A stretch of DNA of 64,000 nt, taken from Silvibacterium acidisoli. Its GTDB lineage: Bacteria; Acidobacteriota; Terriglobia; Terriglobales; Acidobacteriaceae. The position numbers were made by a program, and so were the translations under genes. Of this stretch, positions 1-7,742 are shown piece after piece. The notes below the pieces were generated by a model, which was given only the letters and a program-made list of their open reading frames with translations, ran no database searches and had not been told where the DNA came from. Location: the NCBI GenBank assembly GCA_022870745.1, contig CP085323.1, positions 806,001-870,000 of the forward strand, given 5' to 3'. Numbering within the stretch: position 1 is the first letter of the stretch; every line of letters begins with the position of its first letter.

Positions 1-2
1 CG

Positions 3-80
3 GCGATTGACCGCGTGCGGCGCGGCTTTACGACACTCAAAGAGATCAACAAAGTTACCTTTATCGAGGCATCGCGCTAG
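3..80 (+). CDS. C-terminal end of a PilB/GspE-type assembly ATPase (partial)
   Basis: Only the last 25 codons are inside the window, read in the frame that ends at the TAG at 78-80. They encode a tail containing GFTTLKEINKVTF, which resembles the C-terminus of the hexameric ATPases that power type IV pilus and type II secretion assembly. The stop overlaps by one base the GTG start of the PilM-like gene at 80, so the two are probably translationally coupled. The family call rests on this short tail and on the pilM-N-O-P order that follows. The ATP-binding motifs lie outside the window. Confidence 0.6.
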   Translation, partial: AIDRVRRGFTTLKEINKVTFIEASR

Positions 81-1003
81 TGGCTATATCGCTGGGATTT
101 CTGTCACCCAAAACGCAGCACCGACCGCAGCTGGCCTGCGAGATCATGCCCGAGGGCGTGATTGCGGCGCGGCAGACTGGCGTCGGAGAGGCGACTATGG
201 CCTATGCATCGCTGCCGGCCGGCATGGTACGCGCGTCAGTGGGCGATGTGAACCTGCAACAGCCGGGCGCGGTAACGACAGCCATTCGGAAGGCCGTGGA
301 CGAAGTCGTGACGGGACGCGAGAAGCAGCTGACGCTGATCGTTCCGGACGCGGCGGTACGCGTGCTAATTCTCGATTTCGATTCCCTGCCGGCGAAGGCG
401 GCGGATGCGCTGCCGATTCTTCGCTTCCGCCTGCGCAAGCTGATGTCTTTCGAGATCGATGAGGCTGCAATCGGCTACCAGGTGATGCGGCAGACCAAGG
501 AGCAGGCCAAGGTACTGGTGACGGTCATGCCCGGTCCGGTGCGCGCGGAATATGAAAGCGCCGTGAGAGCTGCCGGATATGAGCCCGGCGTGGTGCTGCC
601 GGCTACGCTGGCTTCGCTGGCTGCCCTGAACTTCGAGCAGGCGGCGCTGGTCGTTCGCCGCAACGGGCTGACGCTTACCACGGCGATCACCCAGGGAGAT
701 GAATTGCTGCTGTATCGCACCCTGGAGCTTCCCGAGTCCGATCGCGAGCATCATGACGAGCTGGCCCGCAGCCTGTCGGTCGCAGAAGCCTATTACGAAG
801 ACACTTTGCAGGGTGCGCCTTCGGCGCTGTATTACGTGGGACCGGGGGGAGCCGAGGGGCTGGTGAATGAACTCCATAGCGGCGGCATGCCGGTCGATCA
901 GTCACCACGGGTGGTCGATCTGGTTCCTGTAACGGTGGGGGCTCTCAATGCCATGCCGCGCGGTCTTTCCGCCGGGGTGATCGGAGCGCTGGCACAGGCA
1001 TGA
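80..1003 (+). CDS. pilM: PilM-like type IV pilus inner-membrane assembly protein
   Basis: This 307-residue protein starts at a GTG that overlaps the stop of the preceding ATPase tail. It has the layout of the actin-like PilM/GspL cytoplasmic family: an opening strand, a central segment resembling a pilus-assembly ATPase fold (LTLIVPDAAVRVLILDF, around residues 84-100) and no membrane helix or signal peptide. PilM normally forms a cytoplasmic ring that binds the N-terminal tail of PilN. The next gene is PilN-like and begins inside its stop codon (ATGA at 1000), as expected for partners made in fixed ratio. Overall sequence identity to classical PilM looks low, so a GspL-type role is also possible. 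The operon position is the strongest evidence. Confidence 0.65.
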   Translation: MAISLGFLSPKTQHRPQLACEIMPEGVIAARQTGVGEATMAYASLPAGMVRASVGDVNLQQPGAVTTAIRKAVDEVVTGREKQLTLIVPDAAVRVLILDFDSLPAKAADALPILRFRLRKLMSFEIDEAAIGYQVMRQTKEQAKVLVTVMPGPVRAEYESAVRAAGYEPGVVLPATLASLAALNFEQAALVVRRNGLTLTTAITQGDELLLYRTLELPESDREHHDELARSLSVAEAYYEDTLQGAPSALYYVGPGGAEGLVNELHSGGMPVDQSPRVVDLVPVTVGALNAMPRGLSAGVIGALAQA

Positions 1004-1656
1004 AGATTTCTATCAATCTCGCAAGTCAGCCGTACGTGGATGTGCGCTCCATTGTGAAGCGCTGCCGCATCCTGATGCTGATTTTTGTACTGATCACGAT
1101 TCCCTTGATGGTGATGCAGAAGTCGGCGGTTGCACGCGGACGCGATGCGATGGCCAGGGTGGCGTCTATGAATGCCCGGGTAGCGGGCCTGGAGCGCCAG
1201 CAGCAGAACTACGAAGCGATGATGCGCCAGCCGAACAACGCGGCAACGCTGACGCAGGCTGATTTTCTCAACAGCCTCTTTGCGCAGAAGTCGTTTTCCT
1301 GGACGGCAACCATGACCGACCTCGAGACCGTTCTACCCGGCGGCGTTCAGGTTCTGAGCCTCGATCCGGAGATTACCAAGAGCGGCGAGATCATCATTCG
1401 CCTGCGCGTGAGCGGCGCACGGGACCGCGGCATCGAACTGATCCACAACCTTGAGAAGTCCCGGCATTTCGCCTCGCCGCGACTGGCTGACGAAGCGCTT
1501 GCCCAGACATCCGGTCCGCAGAACGCCCTTCAGCCTATCAGCGCTTCGACGCTGGTGAACTTCGACATCCTGGCGGATTACAAGCCGCTAACCGAGAAAG
1601 ATACGGCGGAATCGGACAAAGCGCCCCATGCTGAAAGCAAGCGAGGTAAGAAGTGA
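1000..1656 (+). CDS. pilN: PilN-like type IV pilus assembly protein
   Basis: The protein is 218 residues with a short cytoplasmic N-terminus beginning KISINLASQPY, close to the INLLP-type motif by which PilN binds PilM. One membrane segment follows at about residues 22-40 (ILMLIFVLITIPLMVM), then a coiled-coil stretch and a periplasmic alpha/beta domain. This is the standard PilN/GspL-C layout. The ATG lies in an ATGA overlap with pilM, and its own stop overlaps the GTG of the next gene. The C-terminus is charged and Lys-rich. In the inferred complex it links the cytoplasmic PilM ring to periplasmic PilO and PilP. Confidence 0.65.
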   Translation: MKISINLASQPYVDVRSIVKRCRILMLIFVLITIPLMVMQKSAVARGRDAMARVASMNARVAGLERQQQNYEAMMRQPNNAATLTQADFLNSLFAQKSFSWTATMTDLETVLPGGVQVLSLDPEITKSGEIIIRLRVSGARDRGIELIHNLEKSRHFASPRLADEALAQTSGPQNALQPISASTLVNFDILADYKPLTEKDTAESDKAPHAESKRGKK

Positions 1657-2261
1657 AGGACTGGCGCAAGTACTTTAATACGCTCACCCTTCACATCGCC
1701 GGAGTGGTGATTCTCCTTGGCGTTGTAATCTTCCTCGGCGTGCGCGCACTGGTTGCCATTCACGAGGCCGGGGAACTGCAGTCGACCGAGTATCAGCAGG
1801 CACAGATCCGTTATACGCAGCTGCAGGCACAGATGGCTCACCTGCAGGGGCTTCCCCAAAAGGTAGACCAGTCGCGCAAGGATGCAGAGCGGTTCTTTGA
1901 CAAGCGCATTGCCGCGAACTACTCCACGGTTGTGGAACAGCTTGGCAATACCGCGATTAAGAACCAGGTACGGTTGACGCGCGCGCAGTACACACCGGCC
2001 CCGGCAACCGATGCGCTGACCGAGGTCCGTATCGACGCCAACCTGAGCGGCGATTACATTCCGCTGATGCACTTCATCAACGACCTCGAGCGGGACAAGG
2101 ACCATGTGTTCTTCCTGATTGCCGGGGTTACCTTTACCGGCCAGCAGGGCGGCACGGTGAACCTGCGCCTGCGGTTGATCACGTATATTTCTGCGAATGC
2201 TACCGACCTGCCCCCGGCGGCGGCGGCCGAGGAATCTGTCAGCGAGGAGGGTGAACGCTGA
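1653..2261 (+). CDS. pilO: PilO-like type IV pilus assembly protein
   Basis: A 202-residue bitopic protein: a short cytoplasmic tail, one membrane helix at about residues 9-32 (HIAGVVILLGVVIFLGV), a coiled coil rich in Gln and Leu, and a compact periplasmic domain. This matches PilO/GspM, which dimerises with PilN in the inner-membrane alignment complex. It starts at a GTG overlapping the stop of the PilN-like gene, and its TGA overlaps the ATG of the next gene, so the whole set is translationally coupled. The C-terminus is acidic and low in complexity. The assignment depends on topology and gene order more than on conserved residues. Confidence 0.6.
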   Translation: MKDWRKYFNTLTLHIAGVVILLGVVIFLGVRALVAIHEAGELQSTEYQQAQIRYTQLQAQMAHLQGLPQKVDQSRKDAERFFDKRIAANYSTVVEQLGNTAIKNQVRLTRAQYTPAPATDALTEVRIDANLSGDYIPLMHFINDLERDKDHVFFLIAGVTFTGQQGGTVNLRLRLITYISANATDLPPAAAAEESVSEEGER

Positions 2262-2896
2262 TGGCATTGAAGATTGGCGCGGAAGACAGGAAAAAAGTTC
2301 TGATCGCCGGAGGACTCGGGCTGGTCGTGCTGGCGCTGCTGGTAAAGACGCTGGTGCAAACCTTCGGCGGCCCCTCGACGCCGCCTCCTGCCGCGGCTCC
2401 TGCTCCTACCGTTGTTTCTGCTCCCGCTGCGCGACCTGCGCGACGCACGCCTGTGGCCCGCAATGTTCCGGCTGCGGCGCACGAGGCGGTCAAGCTTCCG
2501 GGATCGCTGGCTGCGCTCGATCCGACGCTGCATCCTGAGCTGATGGAGCGGGCTGAATCGCTGGTGTATGCGGGCAAGGGCCGGAATATCTTTTCGATGT
2601 CGGCGGCGCCGGCCCAGATCGAACAGCTTCATGCTGCGATCCGGCCGAACCAGGCTGGCCCGGTGGTGCCGCAGGGACCGCCTCCTCCGCCTCCGATTAA
2701 CCTGAAGTTCTTTGGCTATGCTTCACAGGCAGGCGCGAAGAAGGCTTTCCTGCTGCAGGGCGACGATGTGTTTATCGCGGTGGCAGGGGATGTGGTCGAT
2801 CACCGGTACAAGGTGGTCCGCATCGATCCGTCGTCGATTCAGGTGGAAGACCTGCCGTATAACAACACGCAGACGCTTCCTCTCATTCAGAACTAG
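2261..2896 (+). CDS. PilP-like periplasmic protein with an N-terminal membrane anchor
   Basis: This 211-residue protein has an N-terminal membrane helix at about residues 10-30, then a Pro/Ala-rich linker with a run of six prolines near residue 145, and a small C-terminal beta domain. That domain (from about NLKFFGYA to the end) looks like the PilP/GspC homology region, which contacts the outer-membrane secretin. It is anchored by a helix rather than a lipobox, which is closer to GspC than to classical PilP. It follows the PilO-like gene with a one-base overlap and precedes the pseudopilin gene by two bases. Its inferred role is to connect the inner-membrane complex to a secretin encoded outside the window. 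Confidence 0.5.
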   Translation: MALKIGAEDRKKVLIAGGLGLVVLALLVKTLVQTFGGPSTPPPAAAPAPTVVSAPAARPARRTPVARNVPAAAHEAVKLPGSLAALDPTLHPELMERAESLVYAGKGRNIFSMSAAPAQIEQLHAAIRPNQAGPVVPQGPPPPPPINLKFFGYASQAGAKKAFLLQGDDVFIAVAGDVVDHRYKVVRIDPSSIQVEDLPYNNTQTLPLIQN

Positions 2897-2898
2897 CT

Positions 2899-4041
2899 AT
2901 GAAACAGGCAGTACAAGCCGGATGGAAAGAGCATGGTGAAGAGGGATATATCCTCATTGCCGTGCTTTTTCTCGTAGCTGCGCTGCTGATTGCCCTGGCG
3001 GTTGCCGCGCCGCGCATGTCGAAGGCGATCCAGCGGGACCGGGAGCTGGAACTGGAGCATCGCGGCGAGCAGTACAAGCGGGCGATCCGGTTGTACTACA
3101 AGAAGTTCGGTTCGTATCCGGCGTCGATCGATCAGCTGATGAACACGAACGATATCCGCTTCCTGCGCAAGCGCTACACGGATCCGATGACAGGCAAGGA
3201 CGACTGGGTGATGATCCACTTCGGCGAGGCGCATGTGAAGCCGCTGGGACTCTTCGGCCAGCCGATAGCCAGCGCCACGACCCTGGCGGGTGCGACTCCC
3301 GCAGCGGCGATGGGCGGGACGAGCGCAACGGGTATGGCCTCAACCTTTGGCAGCTCCCAGCTTTCGAACGCTACCAGCACCAGCACCGGCACTTCGACCA
3401 TGGGCACTACGGGAGCGGGCATGGGTGGCGGCCTCTATGCGAGCACGCCAGACAGCGGTGACGGCAGCACTGGGAACACGAACGGCACCGGAAGCAGTTC
3501 GACCGGCGGGACCTCGACCGATAGCAGCTCAAGTGGAGGCAGTGCCTTTGGTTCTTCGTCCTCCTTCGGATCGGCCGGATCGTCGTCTTCCTTTAGTTCC
3601 ACGACTTCTACGACCGGAACTTCGGGGACCTCAAGCGGTTTCGGGTCTACAGGTTCATCCGGCTCGGGCGGCTTCGGGTCTACCGGCTCCTCGGGTTCGG
3701 GTGGCTTTGGATCGAGTGGCAGTACCGCCGGACCTATTGTCGGGGTCAAGATCCCGAGCACCAAGGCCTCGATGATCGAGTACAAGAAGCAGAAGCACTA
3801 CAACCAGTGGGAGTTCGTTTACGACCCGATCGAGGAGCAGCTGATGGCGGGCGGCATGCTCGGCGGGGGATCGCAGAACCTGAACGGCGGTTCGGCAACT
3901 ACGGGATTGGGCGGATCGACCACAAGCACCGGAACGGGCATTGGAACCAGCAGCACGACAGGCACGAGCTCCACTTCAACGGGGAGCAGCTTCGGCAGCA
4001 CGGGCGGATCAAGCTTCGGCTCAACATCGAACTCTCAGTAG
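2899..4041 (+). CDS. GspG-like pseudopilin with a Ser/Gly/Thr-rich tail
   Basis: A 380-residue protein with a pilin-type N-terminus: a short charged leader ending in Gly at about residue 15, then a hydrophobic helix (YILIAVLFLVAALLIALAV). The mature part then resembles a type II pseudopilin (an amphipathic helix, then YYKKFGSYPASIDQL and a TDPMTGKDDW loop). The mature helix has Ala, not Glu, at position 5, so it would not use the Glu5 registry of major pilins. From about residue 115 the protein becomes very rich in Ser, Gly and Thr, with an embedded 11-residue tandem repeat. A more ordered segment near residues 275-315 (KQKHYNQWEFVYDP) interrupts the low-complexity part. It is the last gene of the pilus operon and is followed by a strong terminator. 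Confidence 0.55.
   Translation: MKQAVQAGWKEHGEEGYILIAVLFLVAALLIALAVAAPRMSKAIQRDRELELEHRGEQYKRAIRLYYKKFGSYPASIDQLMNTNDIRFLRKRYTDPMTGKDDWVMIHFGEAHVKPLGLFGQPIASATTLAGATPAAAMGGTSATGMASTFGSSQLSNATSTSTGTSTMGTTGAGMGGGLYASTPDSGDGSTGNTNGTGSSSTGGTSTDSSSSGGSAFGSSSSFGSAGSSSSFSSTTSTTGTSGTSSGFGSTGSSGSGGFGSTGSSGSGGFGSSGSTAGPIVGVKIPSTKASMIEYKKQKHYNQWEFVYDPIEEQLMAGGMLGGGSQNLNGGSATTGLGGSTTSTGTGIGTSSTTGTSSTSTGSSFGSTGGSSFGSTSNSQ
3637..3720 (+). repeat. 33-bp in-frame tandem repeat in the pseudopilin gene
   Basis: Two consecutive 33-bp units (3637-3669 and 3670-3702) and a partial third encode the same 11 residues, GFGSTGSSGSG. The units differ at several third codon positions, so the repeat is not a very recent slippage product. 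It lies in the low-complexity part of the tail. Confidence 0.8.
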
Positions 4042-4060
4042 GGCCGCAGCGCCAATAAAG

Positions 4061-4092
4061 AGAAAAGGCCTCGCCACGGCGAGGCCTTTCTC
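4061..4092. terminator. Bidirectional intrinsic terminator between the pilin and erpA genes
   Basis: A perfect 12-bp stem pairs 4064-4075 with 4078-4089, with AAAGG and CCTTT ends. A-rich and T-rich flanks are present on both sides. It serves the + strand pilus operon and the convergent - strand gene. Confidence 0.85.
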
Positions 4093-4109
4093 TTGTTCTG
4101 AAACCTGGA

Positions 4110-4478
4110 TTAGACGCTGAACGAAGAGCCGCAGCCGCAGGTGCTCTTGGTGTTGGGGTTCTCGAACTTGAAGCCCGCAGCTTCAAGAGTCTCGACGTAA
4201 TCCACTACGCAGCCGTTGAGGTACATCAGCGAAGTGGCATCGACGAAGACCTTGAGGCCGTCGAAGCTAAACACCTTATCCATCATGCCGGACTGGTTTT
4301 CGAACGACATGGAGTACTGGAAGCCAGAGCAGCCGCCGCCGACAACGCCGATACGCAGACCGGCAGGCAGGGGATCCTGCGTTGCCATAATTTCGCGCAC
4401 TTTCACGGTCGCAGGTTCGGTCAGCGTGATGGGCGTCTTGGTCTGAACGGCTTCGGGGGTGGTGGTCATGGTTGCCAT
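4110..4478 (-). CDS. erpA: ErpA/IscA-type iron-sulfur cluster carrier
   Basis: A 122-residue A-type carrier protein of the usual family length apart from a Thr-rich N-terminal extension of about 15 residues. It has the GGGCSGFQY signature with Cys50 and the C-terminal CGCG pair (Cys114 and Cys116). These three cysteines bind the Fe-S cluster during transfer to apo-proteins. It stands alone, convergent with the pilus operon, and shares a terminator with it. ErpA and IscA cannot be separated with confidence from sequence alone. The GLRIGVVGGGCSGFQY stretch favours the ErpA side. Confidence 0.85.
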   Translation of the reverse strand: MATMTTTPEAVQTKTPITLTEPATVKVREIMATQDPLPAGLRIGVVGGGCSGFQYSMSFENQSGMMDKVFSFDGLKVFVDATSLMYLNGCVVDYVETLEAAGFKFENPNTKSTCGCGSSFSV

Positions 4479-4590
4479 GAATACTCTCCTGACTGCTGGT
4501 AACTGAATCCAGTGTATCGCCGGTCTGATTCCGGCTCAACTCTCAGTTTAGATGATTGTTGTGTGAATTGGATTCACACGAAACGGGTAT

Positions 4591-5046
4591 TCACGATGCG
4601 GTGATTTTCGCAGAGATGCGATGATACTCGGTCTCGGAGATAAGTCCTTTGCTCACCAGGCTATGAGGTGAGGAATAGGGGCGCTTGCTGACGATGTCCT
4701 GGGCCTTGTCGCCGGAGATTCCGGGCAGGGTGGCCAACTGATCGGGACTGGCGGAGTTGATGTCGATGGGACCGGAAGAGGCCGGGCTCTTCATGCCTTC
4801 TTTTACGCCGTCGGCGATGGCGTTTACCTGCCGTTCGGCATTCGCCGCGGCGACCTTGGCATCGGCGGCGGCTTCTTTTGCGTTCTTACGCACCTGCTCG
4901 GTCGTCTGCGCAGCCTGGTCCTTCAGCTGCTGGTCGCTGGGAGGCGCGGACTGACAGCCTGAGAGGACGATCAATACTCCGTACAACGCCAGTGTTGCAA
5001 GGCCCAGTATCTGAAACTCTTTTACCAGCTTCTGCTTCGTGCTCAT
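4591..5046 (-). CDS. Lipoprotein with coiled coil and ComEA-like helix-hairpin-helix domain
   Basis: The start is placed at the ATG at 5046 because a strong ribosome site (AAGGGGGAAGAG) lies directly upstream and the signal sequence then fits. The 151-residue product has a lipoprotein signal ending LIVLSGC, an Ala/Lys-rich helical stretch, and a C-terminal helix-hairpin-helix domain (DINSASPDQLATLPGISGDKA). This is the domain of ComEA-type DNA receptors, also widely used in other proteins. The lipobox places the protein on the outer or inner membrane facing the periplasm. DNA binding for uptake is one possibility, but the domain is too common to be sure. It lies 2.6 kb from a pilus operon, which fits a competence role but does not prove it. 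Confidence 0.7.
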   Translation of the reverse strand: MSTKQKLVKEFQILGLATLALYGVLIVLSGCQSAPPSDQQLKDQAAQTTEQVRKNAKEAAADAKVAAANAERQVNAIADGVKEGMKSPASSGPIDINSASPDQLATLPGISGDKAQDIVSKRPYSSPHSLVSKGLISETEYHRISAKITAS

Positions 5047-5253
5047 TCTCTTCCCCCTTGCCGTCAAAATAGAATCGTTTTGATGCCCGAGGGTTGCCAA
5101 TTCGGTTTCAGGGCGTGAAATTGGCGCTGTTCAAATCCCTTTGCACGGGACTATGATGCTTCCCGAACGGCCCCTCCTACCCCCTGAGCCCGGAGCCATC
5201 CGGACCCGCTCGGTATCAGGAGCCGGCTCTAAACCGAATCCCGAGGTGCGCCC

Positions 5254-5526
5254 ATGAGCGCTATGCCTGTCCTGTGGATCGTATGGGCCGGAGCCACGGC
5301 AACCATGCTTATCCTGCTCGCCTATCGCGGTACACTTACCCGCTACGAGGAAGACCAGATCTTTCTTGACGATGCCAGCGACCATCAGAAGAACGAACAG
5401 ACAGCGATCCTGCAGAAGGTAAACAAGATCACCCCGTTTGTTCGTGTAGCCACCGGGGCCACCTGCGCTTTAAGCGCCGGCATCATCGGCATCTACGTCT
5501 GGGACGCTGTTCGCCACCTGATGTAG
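5254..5526 (+). CDS. Small two-helix membrane protein of unknown function
   Basis: A 90-residue protein preceded by a good ribosome site (GAGGTG 7 bases before the ATG). It has two predicted membrane helices, at about residues 6-23 (LWIVWAGATATMLILLAY) and 64-84, separated by a charged loop (YEEDQIFLDDASDHQKNEQ). No family is recognised. The coding pattern, ribosome site and clean helix-loop-helix layout support a real gene. It stands alone between the divergent HhH lipoprotein and the convergent YceI gene. Confidence 0.6.
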   Translation: MSAMPVLWIVWAGATATMLILLAYRGTLTRYEEDQIFLDDASDHQKNEQTAILQKVNKITPFVRVATGATCALSAGIIGIYVWDAVRHLM

Positions 5527-5554
5527 GTTTTGTCTTCTTCTATGTTTCCAACCA

Positions 5555-5638
5555 GAGGGGATCTGCGTATTTCCTTCGGGCGGTCTTCTCCAGGCCGGAA
5601 CCCCGGGTGCAGATCCCCTCACTTGGTTCGGGATGACA
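5555..5638. repeat. Inverted repeat and a copy of a dispersed intergenic repeat
   Basis: GAGGGGATCTGC at 5555-5566 is the exact reverse complement of 5609-5620, so the region can fold into a long hairpin. The right arm continues into a roughly 30-bp element (5609-5638) that recurs with few changes at 22331-22360 and 23778-23807. It lies between the converging genes ending at 5526 and 5664. Confidence 0.75.
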
Positions 5639-5663
5639 CTGCCTCAGTGGGCTCGGGAGTGGG

Positions 5664-6323
5664 CTAGACCTTGGGCTTCTCGAGCGTTGTCTGTGCGTCG
5701 ACCGTCACGTCGACGGTTGAGGCCACGTGTAAGGGAAATCTTCCGGGATTCTTCATGCCCCAGTCCACATAGGGGATGGTGAAGGTCAGGTTGGCCTTGG
5801 CATCGCCGGCGTGGCGCTCGATGGTTCCGTGCATGATGAGCGGGTGGTCGGTGCCGTGAATGGTGAAGGTGCCCTCGATCGATACCTGCTGCCTGCTGCC
5901 CGGCTTGAGTGAGCCGGTTACGCGGGTGGGGTGGAAAATTGCCTCAGGATACTGGGTGCTGTTGAGCACGTCGTTCTGCATCTTCTGGTCGCGCTCCCTG
6001 CTTTCCTTGTGGCTCGGATCTCCGCTCTTGCCTGATGCCAGCTCGACGATCAGCTCACCCTGAGCCTCTCCGGTGGAGGTGTCGATGGTGACGAGTCCGC
6101 CTTTGAGGTCGAAGGTTCCGTGAACGGGGTGCAGGGTGGTCTTGAGACTCCACTGAATATGCGTCTGCGCAGGCTCGAAGTGAACCCCGATTACGTCGGC
6201 GGGCTGCTGCGCCGATGCGCCATGGGCGAAGGCACAGGCAGCGAGGGTAAGCAGCGAAAGTCCGATGGTCCGGACGATGGAATTAGCTCCGCGCGGCGAA
6301 GGCTGGTGGGCAAAAGGCTTCAT
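5664..6323 (-). CDS. YceI family periplasmic protein
   Basis: A 219-residue protein with a signal peptide (hydrophobic core SLLTLAACAFA, cleavage near ASAQQ). The rest follows the YceI lipocalin-like fold: a start FEPAQTHIQWSLKTTLHPVHGTF, a middle KMQNDVLNSTQYPEAIFHPT, a TFTIHGTDHPL strand and a C-terminal PYVDWGMKNPG segment. Characterised family members bind polyisoprenoids in a hydrophobic barrel, and some are induced by base or stress. It is 61 bases downstream of the GH18 gene on the same strand and may be cotranscribed with it. The specific ligand cannot be inferred. Confidence 0.85.
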   Translation of the reverse strand: MKPFAHQPSPRGANSIVRTIGLSLLTLAACAFAHGASAQQPADVIGVHFEPAQTHIQWSLKTTLHPVHGTFDLKGGLVTIDTSTGEAQGELIVELASGKSGDPSHKESRERDQKMQNDVLNSTQYPEAIFHPTRVTGSLKPGSRQQVSIEGTFTIHGTDHPLIMHGTIERHAGDAKANLTFTIPYVDWGMKNPGRFPLHVASTVDVTVDAQTTLEKPKV

Positions 6324-6384
6324 GCGAAATGGGATGCGGGGTTAGCCTCGTCCGCTGTGCGCGCACCCTTTCCGATCAAGGCAC

Positions 6385-7686
6385 CTAGCGGCTTGCGTGA
6401 TTCCCTGACGATTGCTCCGCCATGGCTTCGAGGTTCGAGGACGGGAAAGTGCGCCGGGCCATGGGGCGATGCAGCGCACGATGGGTGACGGTGAGGAGTT
6501 CGGCGTCCGCGGTGTCTTCACTCAGCTCCCAGATCATGACTCCGCCGAGATGCTGGTGCGCGGCGTAGCTGGCCTTGTAGCGAATCGAGACTGGGTCCTC
6601 GTATGTCCAGAAGGTGTGGCCGTCGAAGAGCCAGGGTGCCTTGGAGCGCTGGTCCCGGTAAAGCTCGAAGGGAAAACTGAGGTTGCGGATATCACGGTAG
6701 GGCTCGTCGTCATGGACGCTCTTCCCTAACTGAAACAGGCCATTGCCGGTGGCCGGCACCGCGGTCCAGCTGTATCCGTAAAACGGCAGCCCCATGAGGA
6801 GCTTTGAGGCCGGAATTCCGGCGGCCTGATAGTCGGCCATGCTGCGCTCGATGCTGTAGGCACGCGTGTCGGCGGGATCGGTGAAAAGGGGCGCGAGGAA
6901 ACCGGTGCGCTGGTTCCAGGGACCGGTGTAGTCGTAGTTCATCACGCCAACTTCGTCGACGAGGGGCGCGACGGTGTGGAAGTCGGTTCCTGCCATCATG
7001 CGCGGCATGTGTCCGACGGCGATGGAGAGAGTGAGGTTCTTTTGTACGGCATCCATCTGATGACGGAACTCGGCGATAAGGTCGTGGAAGTTCGCGGCAT
7101 CTTCCTGGTGGGGCGATTCCCAATCGATGTCGATGCCATCGAAGATCCCCGGCTCGCTCACTCCGGGTGCGAAGCGCCCCTTGAGAAAGACATCGACGCA
7201 GGAGGCGACGAAGGCTTTGCGGTTTTCAGGCTGGGCGTCTTTAGCAAAGTCTGCTGCCTTGCCTTCGAGCGAAATCAGGATCTTCAGATGCGGGTAGCGG
7301 CGCTTCAGCTCCTGCAGCTGATGGAAGTAGCCACGAAACGGTGAGTTGGGGTTGTCGGGAAGACCGTTGACGCTGTTTTCGCGCACATAGACGGTGTTCA
7401 GATCGGCATTCGGATCAGCCACGGAGCAGCGGCCATTGGTGACGAAGCCCTGCGCGTAGTTGATCTGGTCGAGGCGTTTCGCGCTGCCACTCGTGACCAG
7501 GTTTTTCACATAGAAGGGCTGATCGTAATAGAGCCCCCACTGCGGGAAGTAGCCGATAAGCAGCGGACGGTGGCGCTCGGCGTGAGCGGCCAGTGCGGCG
7601 AAAGCCAAAGCGATGACGGCGGCCATCCGCCAGAACCAGTGAGAGCGCCCATTTGCCATGCAAGTAAAGACGGCATCTGTCGGCAT
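6385..7686 (-). CDS. Exported GH18 glycosidase (chitinase-like)
   Basis: A 433-residue protein with an N-terminal hydrophobic export signal. A second ATG at 7659 would give a more typical signal peptide, and neither start has a clear ribosome site. The GH18 active-site motif FDGIDIDWE is complete, with the general acid Glu at residue 190. Other barrel landmarks are YFPQWG near residue 46, MNYDYTGPWN and a C-terminal GGVMIWELSEDT strand. The usual SxGG motif is replaced by SLEGK. Members cleave beta-1,4 linkages of chitin or peptidoglycan-type glycans using the substrate N-acetyl group. The upstream acyltransferase gene on the same strand may form an operon with it. Endo or exo action cannot be told. 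Confidence 0.85.
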   Translation of the reverse strand: MPTDAVFTCMANGRSHWFWRMAAVIALAFAALAAHAERHRPLLIGYFPQWGLYYDQPFYVKNLVTSGSAKRLDQINYAQGFVTNGRCSVADPNADLNTVYVRENSVNGLPDNPNSPFRGYFHQLQELKRRYPHLKILISLEGKAADFAKDAQPENRKAFVASCVDVFLKGRFAPGVSEPGIFDGIDIDWESPHQEDAANFHDLIAEFRHQMDAVQKNLTLSIAVGHMPRMMAGTDFHTVAPLVDEVGVMNYDYTGPWNQRTGFLAPLFTDPADTRAYSIERSMADYQAAGIPASKLLMGLPFYGYSWTAVPATGNGLFQLGKSVHDDEPYRDIRNLSFPFELYRDQRSKAPWLFDGHTFWTYEDPVSIRYKASYAAHQHLGGVMIWELSEDTADAELLTVTHRALHRPMARRTFPSSNLEAMAEQSSGNHASR

Positions 7687-7742
7687 TTGGTTGAATCATT
7701 TGTCCCGAGGCGGGCGCCAGGCAGCCCAAAATGGGTCGCCGG

